The position numbers and the translations under genes were made by a program. From positions 1 through 28,732 of the forward strand of contig JASFTK010000009.1 of the NCBI GenBank assembly GCA_050053595.1: 28,732 nucleotides of DNA, read 5' to 3'. This DNA comes from GCA-2726865 sp050053595. GTDB lineage: Archaea > Thermoproteota > Bathyarchaeia > TCS64. The notes below the pieces were generated by a model. That model did not search any database. It was not told the DNA's origin and was given only the letters and a program-made list of their open reading frames with translations. Shown in pieces: positions 1-7,329 of this stretch. Within the stretch, counting starts at the first letter, position 1; each line of letters starts with the position of its first letter.

Positions 1-29
1 TCGATATAATATATAACTGATTGAAAATA

Positions 30-40
30 TCTATATATGG
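30..40 (+). promoter_or_regulatory. TATA-like promoter of the PhoU-like gene
   Basis: An AT-only stretch reading CTATATATGG lies about 33 bases upstream of the ATG at 70. A TATA box here would place the transcript start near 62 and leave a leader of under 10 nt. A second AT-rich block (TTTTATTTTAAAG, about 45-56) is too close to the start to act as the TATA box for this gene. Judged by eye only. Confidence 0.45.
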
Positions 41-69
41 GAGTTTTATTTTAAAGAGAACTGATAGAG

Positions 70-1119
70 ATGTCAGGGAACTCAAAGGAGGAGCTCAGGA
101 AGCTCCAGATTACAGGGGGCTCGACGTACATCGTATCCCTGCCGAAAGGTTGGGTGGAAGAGATGGGTCTGGGGAAGGGTAGCGTGGTCAGCGTGAAGAG
201 GATGGACGATCTGGCCCTCTGCGTCCAGCCCCGGGGGGCGGGGAGTTTAGATGAGCCGAGGAGGGCTGTGATCCCGGTGAGCGACCAGATCTCCCCTGAG
301 AACCTGACGAGGAGGGTGATCTCCGCCTATCTCATCGGGTTCAACGTGATCCAGCTGAGGGACACGAGGAAGAGGATAGACTCCGCCCAGAGGTTCGCTG
401 TGAAGGACTTCGTAAGGAAGAAGCTGGTGGGGACCGAGATACTGTCGGATCTCCCCAAGGAGCTGACACTGCAGGTGCTGCTGAGCAGGTCCGAACTCTC
501 TGTGGGCGACGCACTGCGGCGTATGAGCGTGATAGCTGCGTCGATGCACCGGGATGCAATGGGAGCCCTGACCTCCGACGACGCTCAACTTGCGAGAGAG
601 GTGGTGGGGATGGACGACGAGGTGGACCGGTTCGGGCTCTACATCATCAGGCTGCTGAAGGCAGCGGCGGTAGATCCCCTAGCGATCAAGGAGATAGGAC
701 TCTCAACCCCCAGGGAGACCCTGGGATACCGGCTTATCACAAAATCCGTTGAGCGTATGGCGGATCACGCCGTGAATATCGCTCAGAACGGGCTGGCGTT
801 GACGCTGTCCTCCTTGAGAGAGGGGGTGCTGGGAGAGCTCCAGGGGCTGAGCGAAGCGGCTGTGGAGGTCTTCGAAGGATCTATCGAGAGTCTGTTTGAC
901 TGGGATTATGCCTCCGCGGAAGGGGTGATGGGTAGAGCCGAGGAGATCCGGGGGAGGGAGGCCGAGGTGGTGCAGCTGATCATCAAGGGGTCGGCTCCCA
1001 AGGATGTACCGGCGTTGAGGTTGATCCTAGAGAGTATCATGAGGGCAGCGGAGTACGGGGCCGACATCGCCGAGGTGGTCTTGAACCTGACCATCGAAGA
1101 CGAGATACACGGCGGCTAG
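70..1119 (+). CDS. AbrB-PhoU fusion, phosphate-uptake type regulator
   Basis: This is a 349-aa archaeal PhoU-like protein. Residues about 8-52 form a SpoVT/AbrB-type DNA-binding domain (ITGGSTYIVSLPKGW followed by MGLGKGSVVSV). Residues about 135-245 and 255-345 form two PhoU-like helical bundles with the typical ERMADHAVNIA and AAEYGADIAEVV helices. PhoU proteins govern phosphate uptake and phosphate-responsive transcription; the AbrB fusion is the usual archaeal form and suggests direct DNA binding. No pst transporter genes are adjacent, so the link to phosphate comes from the family only. The ATG at 70 sits just behind a TATA-like box. The gene ends 43 bp before tRNA-Pro and appears to be a single-gene unit. 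Confidence 0.87.
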   Translation: MSGNSKEELRKLQITGGSTYIVSLPKGWVEEMGLGKGSVVSVKRMDDLALCVQPRGAGSLDEPRRAVIPVSDQISPENLTRRVISAYLIGFNVIQLRDTRKRIDSAQRFAVKDFVRKKLVGTEILSDLPKELTLQVLLSRSELSVGDALRRMSVIAASMHRDAMGALTSDDAQLAREVVGMDDEVDRFGLYIIRLLKAAAVDPLAIKEIGLSTPRETLGYRLITKSVERMADHAVNIAQNGLALTLSSLREGVLGELQGLSEAAVEVFEGSIESLFDWDYASAEGVMGRAEEIRGREAEVVQLIIKGSAPKDVPALRLILESIMRAAEYGADIAEVVLNLTIEDEIHGG

Positions 1120-1127
1120 TCCAAACG

Positions 1128-1138
1128 GTTTTATAACC
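1128..1138 (+). promoter_or_regulatory. TATA box of tRNA-Pro
   Basis: GGTTTTATAAC lies 25-35 bases before the first base of the mature tRNA at 1163. That is the canonical archaeal TATA spacing. The purine-containing AAACGG just upstream would serve as the BRE. Confidence 0.6.
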
Positions 1139-1162
1139 CGGGAAGGGAGAAGTTTAGCGCCC

Positions 1163-1241
1163 GGGGTCGTGGTCCAGCTTGGTCTAAGATTCGCGGCTCG
1201 GGTCCGCGAGGTCCCCGGTTCGAATCCGGGCGACCCCACCA
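1163..1241 (+). tRNA. tRNA-Pro (anticodon CGG), CCA encoded
   Basis: A full cloverleaf can be drawn by hand. The acceptor stem GGGGTCG (1163-1169) pairs with CGACCCC (1231-1237). The anticodon stem CGCGG (1192-1196) pairs with CCGCG (1204-1208) around the loop CTCGGGT, giving anticodon CGG at 1199-1201, which reads proline CCG codons. The T arm CCCGG-TTCGAAT-CCGGG spans 1214-1230. The discriminator is A1238 and CCA is encoded at 1239-1241. The D stem GTCC/AGAT has a C-A mismatch at the 13-22 position. There is no intron. The gene borders the AT-rich island that begins immediately 3' of it. Confidence 0.95.
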
Positions 1242-1273
1242 GCAACCCTCTATAAAAGATAATTGTCTCAATA

Positions 1274-1295
1274 ATATGTGATTATCCCCACATAT
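1274..1295. repeat. 7-bp inverted repeat downstream of tRNA-Pro
   Basis: ATATGTG (1274-1280) and CACATAT (1289-1295) are perfect reverse complements separated by 8 bases. They lie between the tRNA and the winged-helix gene. The pair could be a transcription stop for the tRNA or an operator of the element; nothing in the sequence decides between these. Confidence 0.4.
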
Positions 1296-1334
1296 ACTTA
1301 ACGTTAATACTAATTGTAACGAAAAGTGTTATAT

Positions 1335-1346
1335 TACAGTGACAGT
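1335..1346. promoter_or_regulatory. ACAGT half-sites just after the TATA of the wHTH gene
   Basis: TACAGTGACAGT contains two direct ACAGT half-sites (1336-1340 and 1342-1346). It lies directly behind a TATA-like GTTATAT (about 1328-1334) and 23 bases before the ATG at 1369. The 11-mer TACAGTGACAG recurs as an exact reverse complement at 2059-2069. The position suits an operator for autorepression by the winged-helix protein; this is inference. Confidence 0.45.
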
Positions 1347-1368
1347 TTAGGACATTCATGGGGATTTT

Positions 1369-1716
1369 ATGGTTAATTTTAACCTTGTTTCAATTAACCG
1401 CGCTGACCAGACAGAATTAGATTGGTTAAATATCAGACATTATTTAATACAAAGAGAAGGGAGAAGGACGATCTACGATATTTATGCAGACATTTTGTTT
1501 GTTTGCCAGAATGGACTCAAACGTACTAAAATCGGGATGCTGACTGAAACAAACCTAAGTCGATTGAAAGATTATATTAGCCATCTAAAAAAAATGGAAC
1601 TTTTATCCTACACTAGTGAAAAACCGTTTTGTGATAAATACATAGTAACTGAAAAAGGAATAAAATACATTAAGTTATATCATCAACTATTATCTTTAGT
1701 ATTAAATGAGGAATAA
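1369..1716 (+). CDS. winged-helix DNA-binding protein (HTH_45 type)
   Basis: This is a 115-aa basic protein. Residues about 30-100 match the archaeal winged-helix pattern of the HTH_45 family: RRTIYDIYADILF, then an RTKIG-TNLSRLKDYISHL recognition region, LKKMELLSY, and a wing ending in KYIVTEKGIKYIKLY. Such proteins are common on archaeal plasmids, viruses and integrated elements, where they act as transcription or copy-number regulators. The gene is far more AT-rich than its neighbours and its codons favour AAA, ATA and TTA, indicating foreign origin. It lies alone between the tRNA and the 50-bp tandem repeats, so those repeats or the ACAGT half-sites are its likely binding sites. The target is inferred. 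Confidence 0.75.
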   Translation: MVNFNLVSINRADQTELDWLNIRHYLIQREGRRTIYDIYADILFVCQNGLKRTKIGMLTETNLSRLKDYISHLKKMELLSYTSEKPFCDKYIVTEKGIKYIKLYHQLLSLVLNEE

Positions 1717-1840
1717 TCAATCTCATCTCTATAAAATTAGTAATAGTACTTTTTATTAATAGTTATAAATAATGTGAACATTTCGAAATTTATACATAGC
1801 AATGATATTATTATTGATTAATTTAGTCCCATACAATTTG

Positions 1841-2008
1841 TAATTAATTGGAGTCGCGAACAGGAAAAAGAACAGGCCCGCGACGATTAGTAATTAATTG
1901 GAGTCGCGAACAGGAAAAAGAACAGGCCCGCGACGATTAGTAATTAATTGGAGTCGCGAACAGGAAAAAGAACAGGCCCGCGACGATTAGTAATTAATTG
2001 GAGTCGCG
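1841..2008. repeat. 50-bp tandem repeat, three perfect units plus 18 bases
   Basis: Units span 1841-1890, 1891-1940 and 1941-1990, identical at every base, followed by a partial unit at 1991-2008. Each unit begins TAATTAATTG and contains the inverted repeat GTCGCG...CGCGAC around a 20-nt loop. The loop holds a direct repeat AACAGG-6nt-AACAGG. The lack of divergence suggests recent amplification or gene conversion. The arrangement resembles iterons or regulator-binding arrays. Units of constant sequence without variable spacers exclude an ordinary CRISPR array. Confidence 0.93.
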
Positions 2009-2016
2009 TACTAATC
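1985..2016. repeat. 8-bp inverted repeat closing the tandem array
   Basis: GATTAGTA (1985-1992), spanning the junction of the third unit and the partial fourth, is the exact reverse complement of TACTAATC (2009-2016), which begins immediately after the partial unit. The array therefore ends in a potential hairpin with a 16-nt loop. Confidence 0.6.
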
Positions 2017-2058
2017 TTATTTTTGATATTCCTGCGATATGTAAATATTTATTGTAAT

Positions 2059-2073
2059 CTGTCACTGTACAGT
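2059..2073. promoter_or_regulatory. inverted copy of the 1335 motif plus ACTGTACAGT palindrome
   Basis: CTGTCACTGTA (2059-2069) is the exact reverse complement of the 11-mer at 1335-1345. It overlaps a perfect 10-bp palindrome ACTGTACAGT (2064-2073) built from the same ACAGT half-site. The two copies flank the winged-helix gene and the tandem array, so they could be operators or the ends of a small element of about 735 bp. Confidence 0.45.
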
Positions 2074-2553
2074 TAATACTCTCGGTGACAAAAATTATTC
2101 ATTATACTAATTATCCATTTTTTTAAAAATTAAATAAGAGATGTAAGAAATAAATATTTAATTTTCCTAAAGGATTAAAACTTAATTGGATATCAACCGG
2201 ATTAGAAAACCATTTTATTCTACATACAATATCTTATTGTATAACTGACTCAAATTCCAGTACATTTTACAAGGACCCCACAACCCTCCGTGGACACCTC
2301 AACCAAATAATAGGATAGAAACAATAAGGAACATACACATTAAAAGCCGAAAAAAGTCATTCCCCGCATAAGTCAAGGTTGATTCCTATTCCGTTGTGTA
2401 GTGATTCAGAAAAAGATAGAAAAGATGTTTTGAGAGGATAATTGAAAAAAGGATAGCCTACAGAACATTCAGGACTGGGCGATCTGGGCAATTGGGATTT
2501 TCTTGAGTCATCTATGAGCGTTTTCATGCCAATTCATAGTGAAACCTAAGCAT
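2074..2553. other. gene-free AT-rich remainder of the island
   Basis: I see no coding frame of useful length, no RNA gene and no further copy of the 50-bp unit here. The one notable item is GACCCCA-CAACCCTC at 2274-2288, which resembles the end of tRNA-Pro and its 3' flank (1232-1250, with four extra bases there). It may be a degenerate attachment site. The stretch after about 2300 gradually returns to ordinary composition before the stop of the pyruvyl transferase gene. Confidence 0.5.
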
Positions 2554-3705
2554 TCAAGATAAGAGCTCTCTGATGCGGAGTGCTTCCTCCCTCATCTTTC
2601 TTCTCATCTCGCTACAGCTCCTCAGTAGCTTGGTTTCCAGACCCTTGCGATCCTCCATACCCCTCTCCACACCCCTGACTAGGACCTCTGCTTTTTCATC
2701 TATTCTGAAAAGATACTCGCTGATGCCGGCGTACTCCATGAAACCCTGTATCTTGGGGTCATAGTCCACGCTGACGACCGGGACCCCCCTCGCTGCTGCC
2801 AAGATCAATGAGTGGAGCCTCATACCGATGACCGCTTCCATCTCCCCGAGGAGACCCGCGACCCCCTCGGGGGACAGCCGTTCATCAATGACGACGGAGG
2901 GCTTCCTCATCCGGCTCTTGATCCGGGATATCTCCACAGTGTCATCTTCACCATGGTTCTTGTGCAGGGGTATGAAGAGAATTAGATGACCGGCCTGGGA
3001 GAGGCGGTCTGCTGCCTCGGCCAGGGTCCGGCGGATCCCCCTGATCTCAGTCTCGGAGAGGGGGGCGTGGTAGTGGTGTTTGTGCTCCGGGGACAGGGCT
3101 CGGGGGCATACGGCTACCCGGAGCCTTTCTTCCTCTGAGTTTATCCTTGCCAGGGCTTGAGGTGGGGGTCTTCGTTCTCTGAGGAGGAGGGCGGAGTCAC
3201 CGGTGACCTGGATCTCCCCCTCGATACCTATAGCTCTCAGACAGAGCTTTGAGTCAGGGTCCCGGGTTGAGATCGAAGCCGTCCGTCCCAGCAGTGCTTT
3301 CACCGCGCTTCTGCCTCTCCTCGAGCTGATGGGTTTCACTCCGATGCCGAAGCAGATCAGTTTGCGTCGGAGGGCCAGGGGTAGACCGCAGTGGATGGCC
3401 CTGGAGAGGTGGTCATGGTCGTAGATGGGGGTCCCCCCTGAAAGGATGCAGGCGTCGGCCTCCCTGAAGAGCCTGGTGTATTGACGGATCTCCCTCCACG
3501 GGGGGGCAAGGAGCTGTCGGGGACTCCTGAGGGGATGGGCGTCGACGCCGCAGACCCGTCTGGTCTGCTGGGGGTCCGTGGACAGGGCGATTATCTCGGC
3601 GTCGGGGAGGGTCTCAGTGAGGAGCTCCCTGAGGCCGATGAGGATGGCATCATCCCCTGTGTTCCCTGAACCGAACCATCCCCCGTAGACCAGGATCTTG
3701 GTCAA
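2554..3705 (-). CDS. polysaccharide pyruvyl transferase, CsaB-like
   Basis: This 383-aa enzyme has the fold of the polysaccharide pyruvyl transferase family, which moves pyruvate from phosphoenolpyruvate onto a sugar of a cell-surface polymer. Visible hallmarks are the N-terminal GWFGSGNTGDDAI motif, CFGIGVKPISSRRGR, VTGDSALLL, and the C-terminal GMRLHSLILAAARGVPVVSVDYDPK block typical of CsaB. I place the start at TTG 3705. It has GGTGA at 3710-3714 with 4-base spacing and puts GNTGDD about 15 residues in, as in the family. An ATG at 3741 in the same frame would overlap the upstream glycosyltransferase by 32 bp and add 12 unconserved residues. The GGTGA contains that gene's stop codon, so the two are translationally coupled in one operon. 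Confidence 0.85.
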   Translation of the reverse strand: MTKILVYGGWFGSGNTGDDAILIGLRELLTETLPDAEIIALSTDPQQTRRVCGVDAHPLRSPRQLLAPPWREIRQYTRLFREADACILSGGTPIYDHDHLSRAIHCGLPLALRRKLICFGIGVKPISSRRGRSAVKALLGRTASISTRDPDSKLCLRAIGIEGEIQVTGDSALLLRERRPPPQALARINSEEERLRVAVCPRALSPEHKHHYHAPLSETEIRGIRRTLAEAADRLSQAGHLILFIPLHKNHGEDDTVEISRIKSRMRKPSVVIDERLSPEGVAGLLGEMEAVIGMRLHSLILAAARGVPVVSVDYDPKIQGFMEYAGISEYLFRIDEKAEVLVRGVERGMEDRKGLETKLLRSCSEMRRKMREEALRIRELLS

Positions 3706-3709
3706 GTGG

Positions 3710-4834
3710 TCACCGTCCCCCTCCCTCCAGCAACCGCTCATATATCTCGATGTGTCTCTCCACTACCCTGTCAATCTCATGGACCGCCTCGACGTACCTC
3801 TTGCCCTTCACCCCCTTCCCCCGTCGTCCCCCATCCATCAACATATGTCTCAAGGCACCAGCATAATCCCCATCTGTAACGGGGTATCCAAAGCGACTGA
3901 TGAGGGAATCAGGGTTCAGGGCGCTGATGATGGGGGTCTCATGGGCCAGAGCCTCGAGGAAAGAGACGGGGAGTGCCTCCCGGACACTGGTGTTCACCAG
4001 AGCCCAGCTCCTCTCGAGGATCTTGGACTTCTCAGTCTCCGAGACGAAGCCAGGCGCCTCAAGGTTGGGGAGACCACTGCACATCTCTCTGAGCTTTGAA
4101 TCCGTCCTGAGGTCGTGAGACCGCCCCATAGCGATGAAAGTGACCTCAGGGAGTTCCCGTGCCAGTTCAATAAATAGGTCCACCCGTTTCTGGGGGTCCC
4201 AGCGAGCGAGGAAACAGACCGTAGGCTCCCCCGCCTCCCTCATGGGTCGACGAGGTAGCTCAACCGGGTTTGGGAGGAAGACCGGGGAGAGTTCTAAGCC
4301 GTAGAGCCTGATTGATTTCTCTATGAGAAACCTGGCTTGTGCGAAGAGGGCATCGGCGTTCCGGCACGCTCCGGCGAGGAACCTTGTTTCAGCCACCAGT
4401 CTTGCCCTGAAGGAGGGAGTGATGGTGTAACGGGGGTCAACCTCCGAGATCTTTCTCCACTCATCCAGGTCGTAGGGGTCCTGGAAGGTGGTGAGGTGGT
4501 ACCTATCAGGCATCGCCCTCTGGGCTGCGAGTGTGTTGTATCCTACGGCTTGGCTGTGGTAGATGTCGCAGTCTGCCTCCCTGTAGTATCTGATGGAACC
4601 GAGCCTTGAGAGCAGCGCGTTCAGGGGGTAAGGCGCCCATGAGTGGGATGGATAACCGAGGACAGTGAACCCGTCGAGCTTCTCTACCTCTCCCTGTCCT
4701 CTCCTCCGTACCGTGACGACGAAGGTCTCAATCCCCCTCTCTACTAACTCGCGACATAAGGTCCGGGTTAGGAAGCCGAAGCCGCCATGGACGCCCCATG
4801 TGAAGACCTCAGGGGAGACATAACAGACCTTCAC
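3710..4834 (-). CDS. glycosyltransferase family 4
   Basis: This 374-aa GT-B glycosyltransferase opens with MKVCYVSPEVFTWGVHGGFGFLTRTLC, the N-terminal Rossmann strand and glycine-rich loop. The C-terminal half has FLARWDPQKRVDLFIELA, AMGRSHDLR and VREALPVSFLEALA, which carries the EX7E motif used to bind nucleotide-sugar donors. No membrane segment is seen, so it probably works at the inner face of the membrane. It lies directly upstream of the CsaB-like gene with coupled translation. The pair probably adds and then pyruvylates a surface glycan, but donor and acceptor cannot be told. A TTTATTTAAAAT-type promoter lies in the shared divergent region with the GT2 gene. Confidence 0.87.
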   Translation of the reverse strand: MKVCYVSPEVFTWGVHGGFGFLTRTLCRELVERGIETFVVTVRRRGQGEVEKLDGFTVLGYPSHSWAPYPLNALLSRLGSIRYYREADCDIYHSQAVGYNTLAAQRAMPDRYHLTTFQDPYDLDEWRKISEVDPRYTITPSFRARLVAETRFLAGACRNADALFAQARFLIEKSIRLYGLELSPVFLPNPVELPRRPMREAGEPTVCFLARWDPQKRVDLFIELARELPEVTFIAMGRSHDLRTDSKLREMCSGLPNLEAPGFVSETEKSKILERSWALVNTSVREALPVSFLEALAHETPIISALNPDSLISRFGYPVTDGDYAGALRHMLMDGGRRGKGVKGKRYVEAVHEIDRVVERHIEIYERLLEGGGR

Positions 4835-4867
4835 ATCGACACCAGCTGTGATTATTAGTTAATATTT

Positions 4868-4890
4868 ACTGTTAATTTTAAATAAACTAT
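4868..4890. promoter_or_regulatory. divergent AT-rich promoter region between GT4 and GT2 genes
   Basis: The 119-bp gap between two head-to-head glycosyltransferase genes has a core of A/T bases (TTAATTTTAAATAAACT). Read rightward, TTTTAAATA can serve the gene at 4954 with a long leader. Read leftward, TTTATTTAAAA can serve the gene starting at 4834. Exact elements were not computed. Confidence 0.4.
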
Positions 4891-4953
4891 CTCACAATTT
4901 AATTTAGAGAACTTTCAGACCTGTGGAAGTCTCTTGGATGGAGGGGGGGGTAT

Positions 4954-5871
4954 ATGGGGTCAGTTGTCAGTGTCGTCGTCCCTATCTATAATGAGGCCAA
5001 GGTCCTCAGGGTGAACACGGATACACTACGGGAATATTTGGGATCGTATACGGAGGACCATGAGATCATACTCTGTGAGAACGGTAGCACTGACGGGACC
5101 TATGAGATCGCTGATAGGCTCGCTTCAAGATTCGATGATGTGAAGACCATCCATTTACCGGATAAGAGTCTGGGGGCCGCTCTCAAAGCGGGGGTCAACG
5201 CCGCGCGTCATGAGAGGGTGGTATATTTCCCAGTAGACCTGAGCGTGGAGTTGGAGTTCATCCCTGAGAGCACCAGACTTCTGAGTGTCTTCGATGTGGT
5301 GGTCGGCTCCAAACGTCTGGGTCACGACCTCCGTCCCGTATCCAGGAGGGTCCCGAGCAGGGCGTTCCATGGATTGGTGGGGTCCATTTTCGGGTTCGGT
5401 TTCAGCGACACCACCTGCGCCAAGGCCTTCAGACGGGAGGCCATCCTGGGGCTTATGGAGAGGGTGCCTACCTCCAGCGGTGTCTTTGAGACCGAGCTAC
5501 TCGCGGAGGCCATGAAGGAGGATCTGAGGGTCGTGGAGATCCCCGTTGCAGTTGAGGAGCGCCGCCCCAGCAGGGAGGTGTTGTTGAAAAAGATCCGGGG
5601 TAAGGCTGAAGACCTTCTCTCAGCCGGGCTCGACCGGACCTCTATCCTTGTCGGCGCCCCCATGCTCGCATTGGGGCTCCTGGGCTTGGCGGTCCTCTCC
5701 TATTGGAAGATGTCCCGTCTGAGTGTAGGGGGCTTCGTCAACCCCTACTCCTTTCTCCTCGCGATGCTCCTGGTCCTATGGGGATTCCAGTTCGTCACCC
5801 TCGGCCTCCTGTCGAGACTCGTCATCCAGATAAGGCGTCAAGTCCGGGGAGCATTGAAGGCTGTGGATTGA
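4954..5871 (+). CDS. membrane-anchored family 2 glycosyltransferase (dolichol-phosphate-mannose synthase-like)
   Basis: This 305-aa protein has a GT-A domain over residues about 1-225. It begins VSVVVPIYNEAKVL and IILCENGSTDGTYEIAD, the usual donor-binding start of GT2 enzymes. The metal-binding region reads YFPVDLSVELEFIP rather than a clean DXD. Two hydrophobic helices follow (about 230-250 and 270-292), ending in a basic tail, which fits polyprenyl-phosphate glycosyl synthases with C-terminal anchors. It probably loads a sugar on a lipid carrier for the surface glycan made by the divergent GT4 and pyruvyl-transferase pair. A run of G residues (GGAGGGGGGGG) ends three bases before the ATG. 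Confidence 0.85.
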   Translation: MGSVVSVVVPIYNEAKVLRVNTDTLREYLGSYTEDHEIILCENGSTDGTYEIADRLASRFDDVKTIHLPDKSLGAALKAGVNAARHERVVYFPVDLSVELEFIPESTRLLSVFDVVVGSKRLGHDLRPVSRRVPSRAFHGLVGSIFGFGFSDTTCAKAFRREAILGLMERVPTSSGVFETELLAEAMKEDLRVVEIPVAVEERRPSREVLLKKIRGKAEDLLSAGLDRTSILVGAPMLALGLLGLAVLSYWKMSRLSVGGFVNPYSFLLAMLLVLWGFQFVTLGLLSRLVIQIRRQVRGALKAVD

Positions 5872-5955
5872 AACGGGTCCTTAATCCTGTGGAAAGGTTT
5901 TTCACCCGTTTGCAGGATAACCAAGGGAGTAGAGAACCTCTGAGCGTGATGATGT

Positions 5956-6732
5956 ATGTCAGATATATTTTCCCAGCTGACCCCTGATGTCTTTAACCTC
6001 GTCCTCAGCGGGGTGTTCATTGCCATCCTCTCCATCGTCTATAAGATAGTGAGCCGTTTCATATCGAGGACAGGGGGGAGGCTGCAGCTTGAAGCCCACG
6101 CCCTGAACGCGTTGAGACTCCTCCTGCGTGTCGTCACCATCCTCATCGCTTCAGCCTTCCTCTTCAGTGTGTGGGACCTCCCTACTGAGTGGTTCATCGG
6201 GAGTTCAGCCCTCATCGGGGCGTTCTTGGGGTTCGGTTCCAGCCAGACCATCAACAACGTCGTGGCTGGTTTCTACGTCCTCATAACCCAGCCCTTCAAG
6301 GTGAAAGATTACGTCAGGATCGGGGATCTGGAGGGTCAGGTGGAGGAGGTCACCATCAATTACACGAACCTCTATACCCCTACCTTCAACCTGCTCAAAG
6401 TGCCCAACACCCAGGTGATGAACAGCAGGATCCTGAATCTCACCCACGAGGGCTTCATCAAGTACACTTTCACCATCGGCTTCGGCCATGACTTCTCTAA
6501 CTCCATCATAGTTGAGAAGTGTATCCAGCCTGCGATAGATGAGTTCCATGAGAAGCATGGGGGTGAACTGCTCAGGAGACCTGAAGGTTACTTGGAGGCC
6601 GGGGACCGGCTAGGGAAGGTCTTCCTCATCAGGATATTCATCCCCAAAGGAGGGGCTAGGACCCTTTACACCCTCCAGCCCGAACTACTGGACATGATCA
6701 TGGAACGCTGGTACAATGTCAAAAGGCGATGA
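5956..6732 (+). CDS. MscS-family mechanosensitive channel
   Basis: This 258-aa small-conductance mechanosensitive channel has three N-terminal membrane helices at about 9-30, 50-70 and 76-102. The third and the following beta domain carry the family core GAFLGFGSSQTINNVVAGFYVLITQPFKVKDYVRIGDLEGQVEEV, followed by NLLKVPNTQVMNSRILN. The C-terminal alpha/beta domain is present but short. It would release solutes on hypo-osmotic shock. The start at 5956 is preceded by GTGATG as a ribosome site. The gene stands alone between the glycosyltransferase and the ferredoxin gene. Confidence 0.92.
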   Translation: MSDIFSQLTPDVFNLVLSGVFIAILSIVYKIVSRFISRTGGRLQLEAHALNALRLLLRVVTILIASAFLFSVWDLPTEWFIGSSALIGAFLGFGSSQTINNVVAGFYVLITQPFKVKDYVRIGDLEGQVEEVTINYTNLYTPTFNLLKVPNTQVMNSRILNLTHEGFIKYTFTIGFGHDFSNSIIVEKCIQPAIDEFHEKHGGELLRRPEGYLEAGDRLGKVFLIRIFIPKGGARTLYTLQPELLDMIMERWYNVKRR

Positions 6733-6807
6733 GGTTCCCTAGCCTATCGGTTTCAAGAACATTTTTATCCGTAGTGACTCAAAATATAGCATATTCTGGT
6801 GAAAGAA

Positions 6808-7329
6808 ATGGCTGACCAAATATGGATAACACGAGATTATCTCAGTTGCAGCGGTTGCCGCAGATGCGAGATCGTCTGCAGCCTCCACCACGAGGAATGG
6901 ATCTGGCCTGAGGCCTCAAGGATAAGGGTGTTCATGCCCTTCCCGGGGGTTGAGGTCCCACACTTCTGCTCCCAATGCGAGGACTACCCCTGCATAGAGT
7001 CATGTCCAGTCGACGCCCTCTCTGTAGACGAGGAGACCAGCGCGGTACTGGTTGACCGCGACGCGTGCACCAGCTGCTCCCTCTGCATACAGGCGTGTCC
7101 GGGCCAGGTGCCCTTCCTCCATCCGGGGGACAACAAGGCTACCATCTGCGACCTCTGCGGGGGAGATCCCGAGTGCGTCAAGGCTTGTCAAGAGGCCCGG
7201 TATGATGCCTTGGCTGTTGTCGAGGAGGAGCCCAACGCAAACCATAAGCTGTTCTCGATGCATCCCGTCGAGGTGGCCAAGGATTTAGCAGTGAATCTCT
7301 TCGGGGAGAAGGGGGAGGAGGTGATCTAG
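6808..7329 (+). CDS. four-cluster ferredoxin subunit next to AOR
   Basis: This is a 173-aa HycB/DmsB-type electron-transfer protein with four cysteine groups for up to four [4Fe-4S] clusters: CSGCRRCEIVC, CSQCEDYPCIESCP, CTSCSLCIQACP and CDLCGGDPECVKAC. It has no signal or membrane segment and is cytoplasmic. I choose ATG 6808 because GGTGA at 6798-6802 lies five bases before it; a GTG at 6799 falls inside that site. A TATA-like ATTTTTAT is at about 6760-6768. The stop codon abuts the ATG of the AOR gene, so this is almost surely the electron-accepting partner of that enzyme, as in other ferredoxin-AOR pairs. Confidence 0.9.
   Translation: MADQIWITRDYLSCSGCRRCEIVCSLHHEEWIWPEASRIRVFMPFPGVEVPHFCSQCEDYPCIESCPVDALSVDEETSAVLVDRDACTSCSLCIQACPGQVPFLHPGDNKATICDLCGGDPECVKACQEARYDALAVVEEEPNANHKLFSMHPVEVAKDLAVNLFGEKGEEVI
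7317..7326 (+). promoter_or_regulatory. full-length Shine-Dalgarno GGAGGTGATC
   Basis: Ten consecutive bases complementary to the conserved 3' end of 16S rRNA lie three bases (the upstream stop TAG) before the ATG of the AOR gene. They sit inside the last codons of the ferredoxin gene. This implies tightly coupled and strong translation of the oxidoreductase subunit. Confidence 0.7.

Noticed and set aside
1027..1245. Minus-strand frame of 72 aa over tRNA-Pro
   Set aside because: It contains the well-known false GFEPGTSRT peptide produced by reading a tRNA T arm backwards, and it also overlaps the PhoU-like gene.
1841..2008. CRISPR array
   Set aside because: The whole 50-bp unit is identical in every copy; there are no variable spacers and no cas genes nearby.
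3706..3741. ATG 3741 as start of the pyruvyl transferase
   Set aside because: It lies inside the upstream gene without a ribosome site and adds unconserved residues; TTG 3705 has GGTGA at ideal spacing.
6799..6807. GTG 6799 as start of the ferredoxin
   Set aside because: The GTG is part of the GGTGA ribosome site serving ATG 6808.
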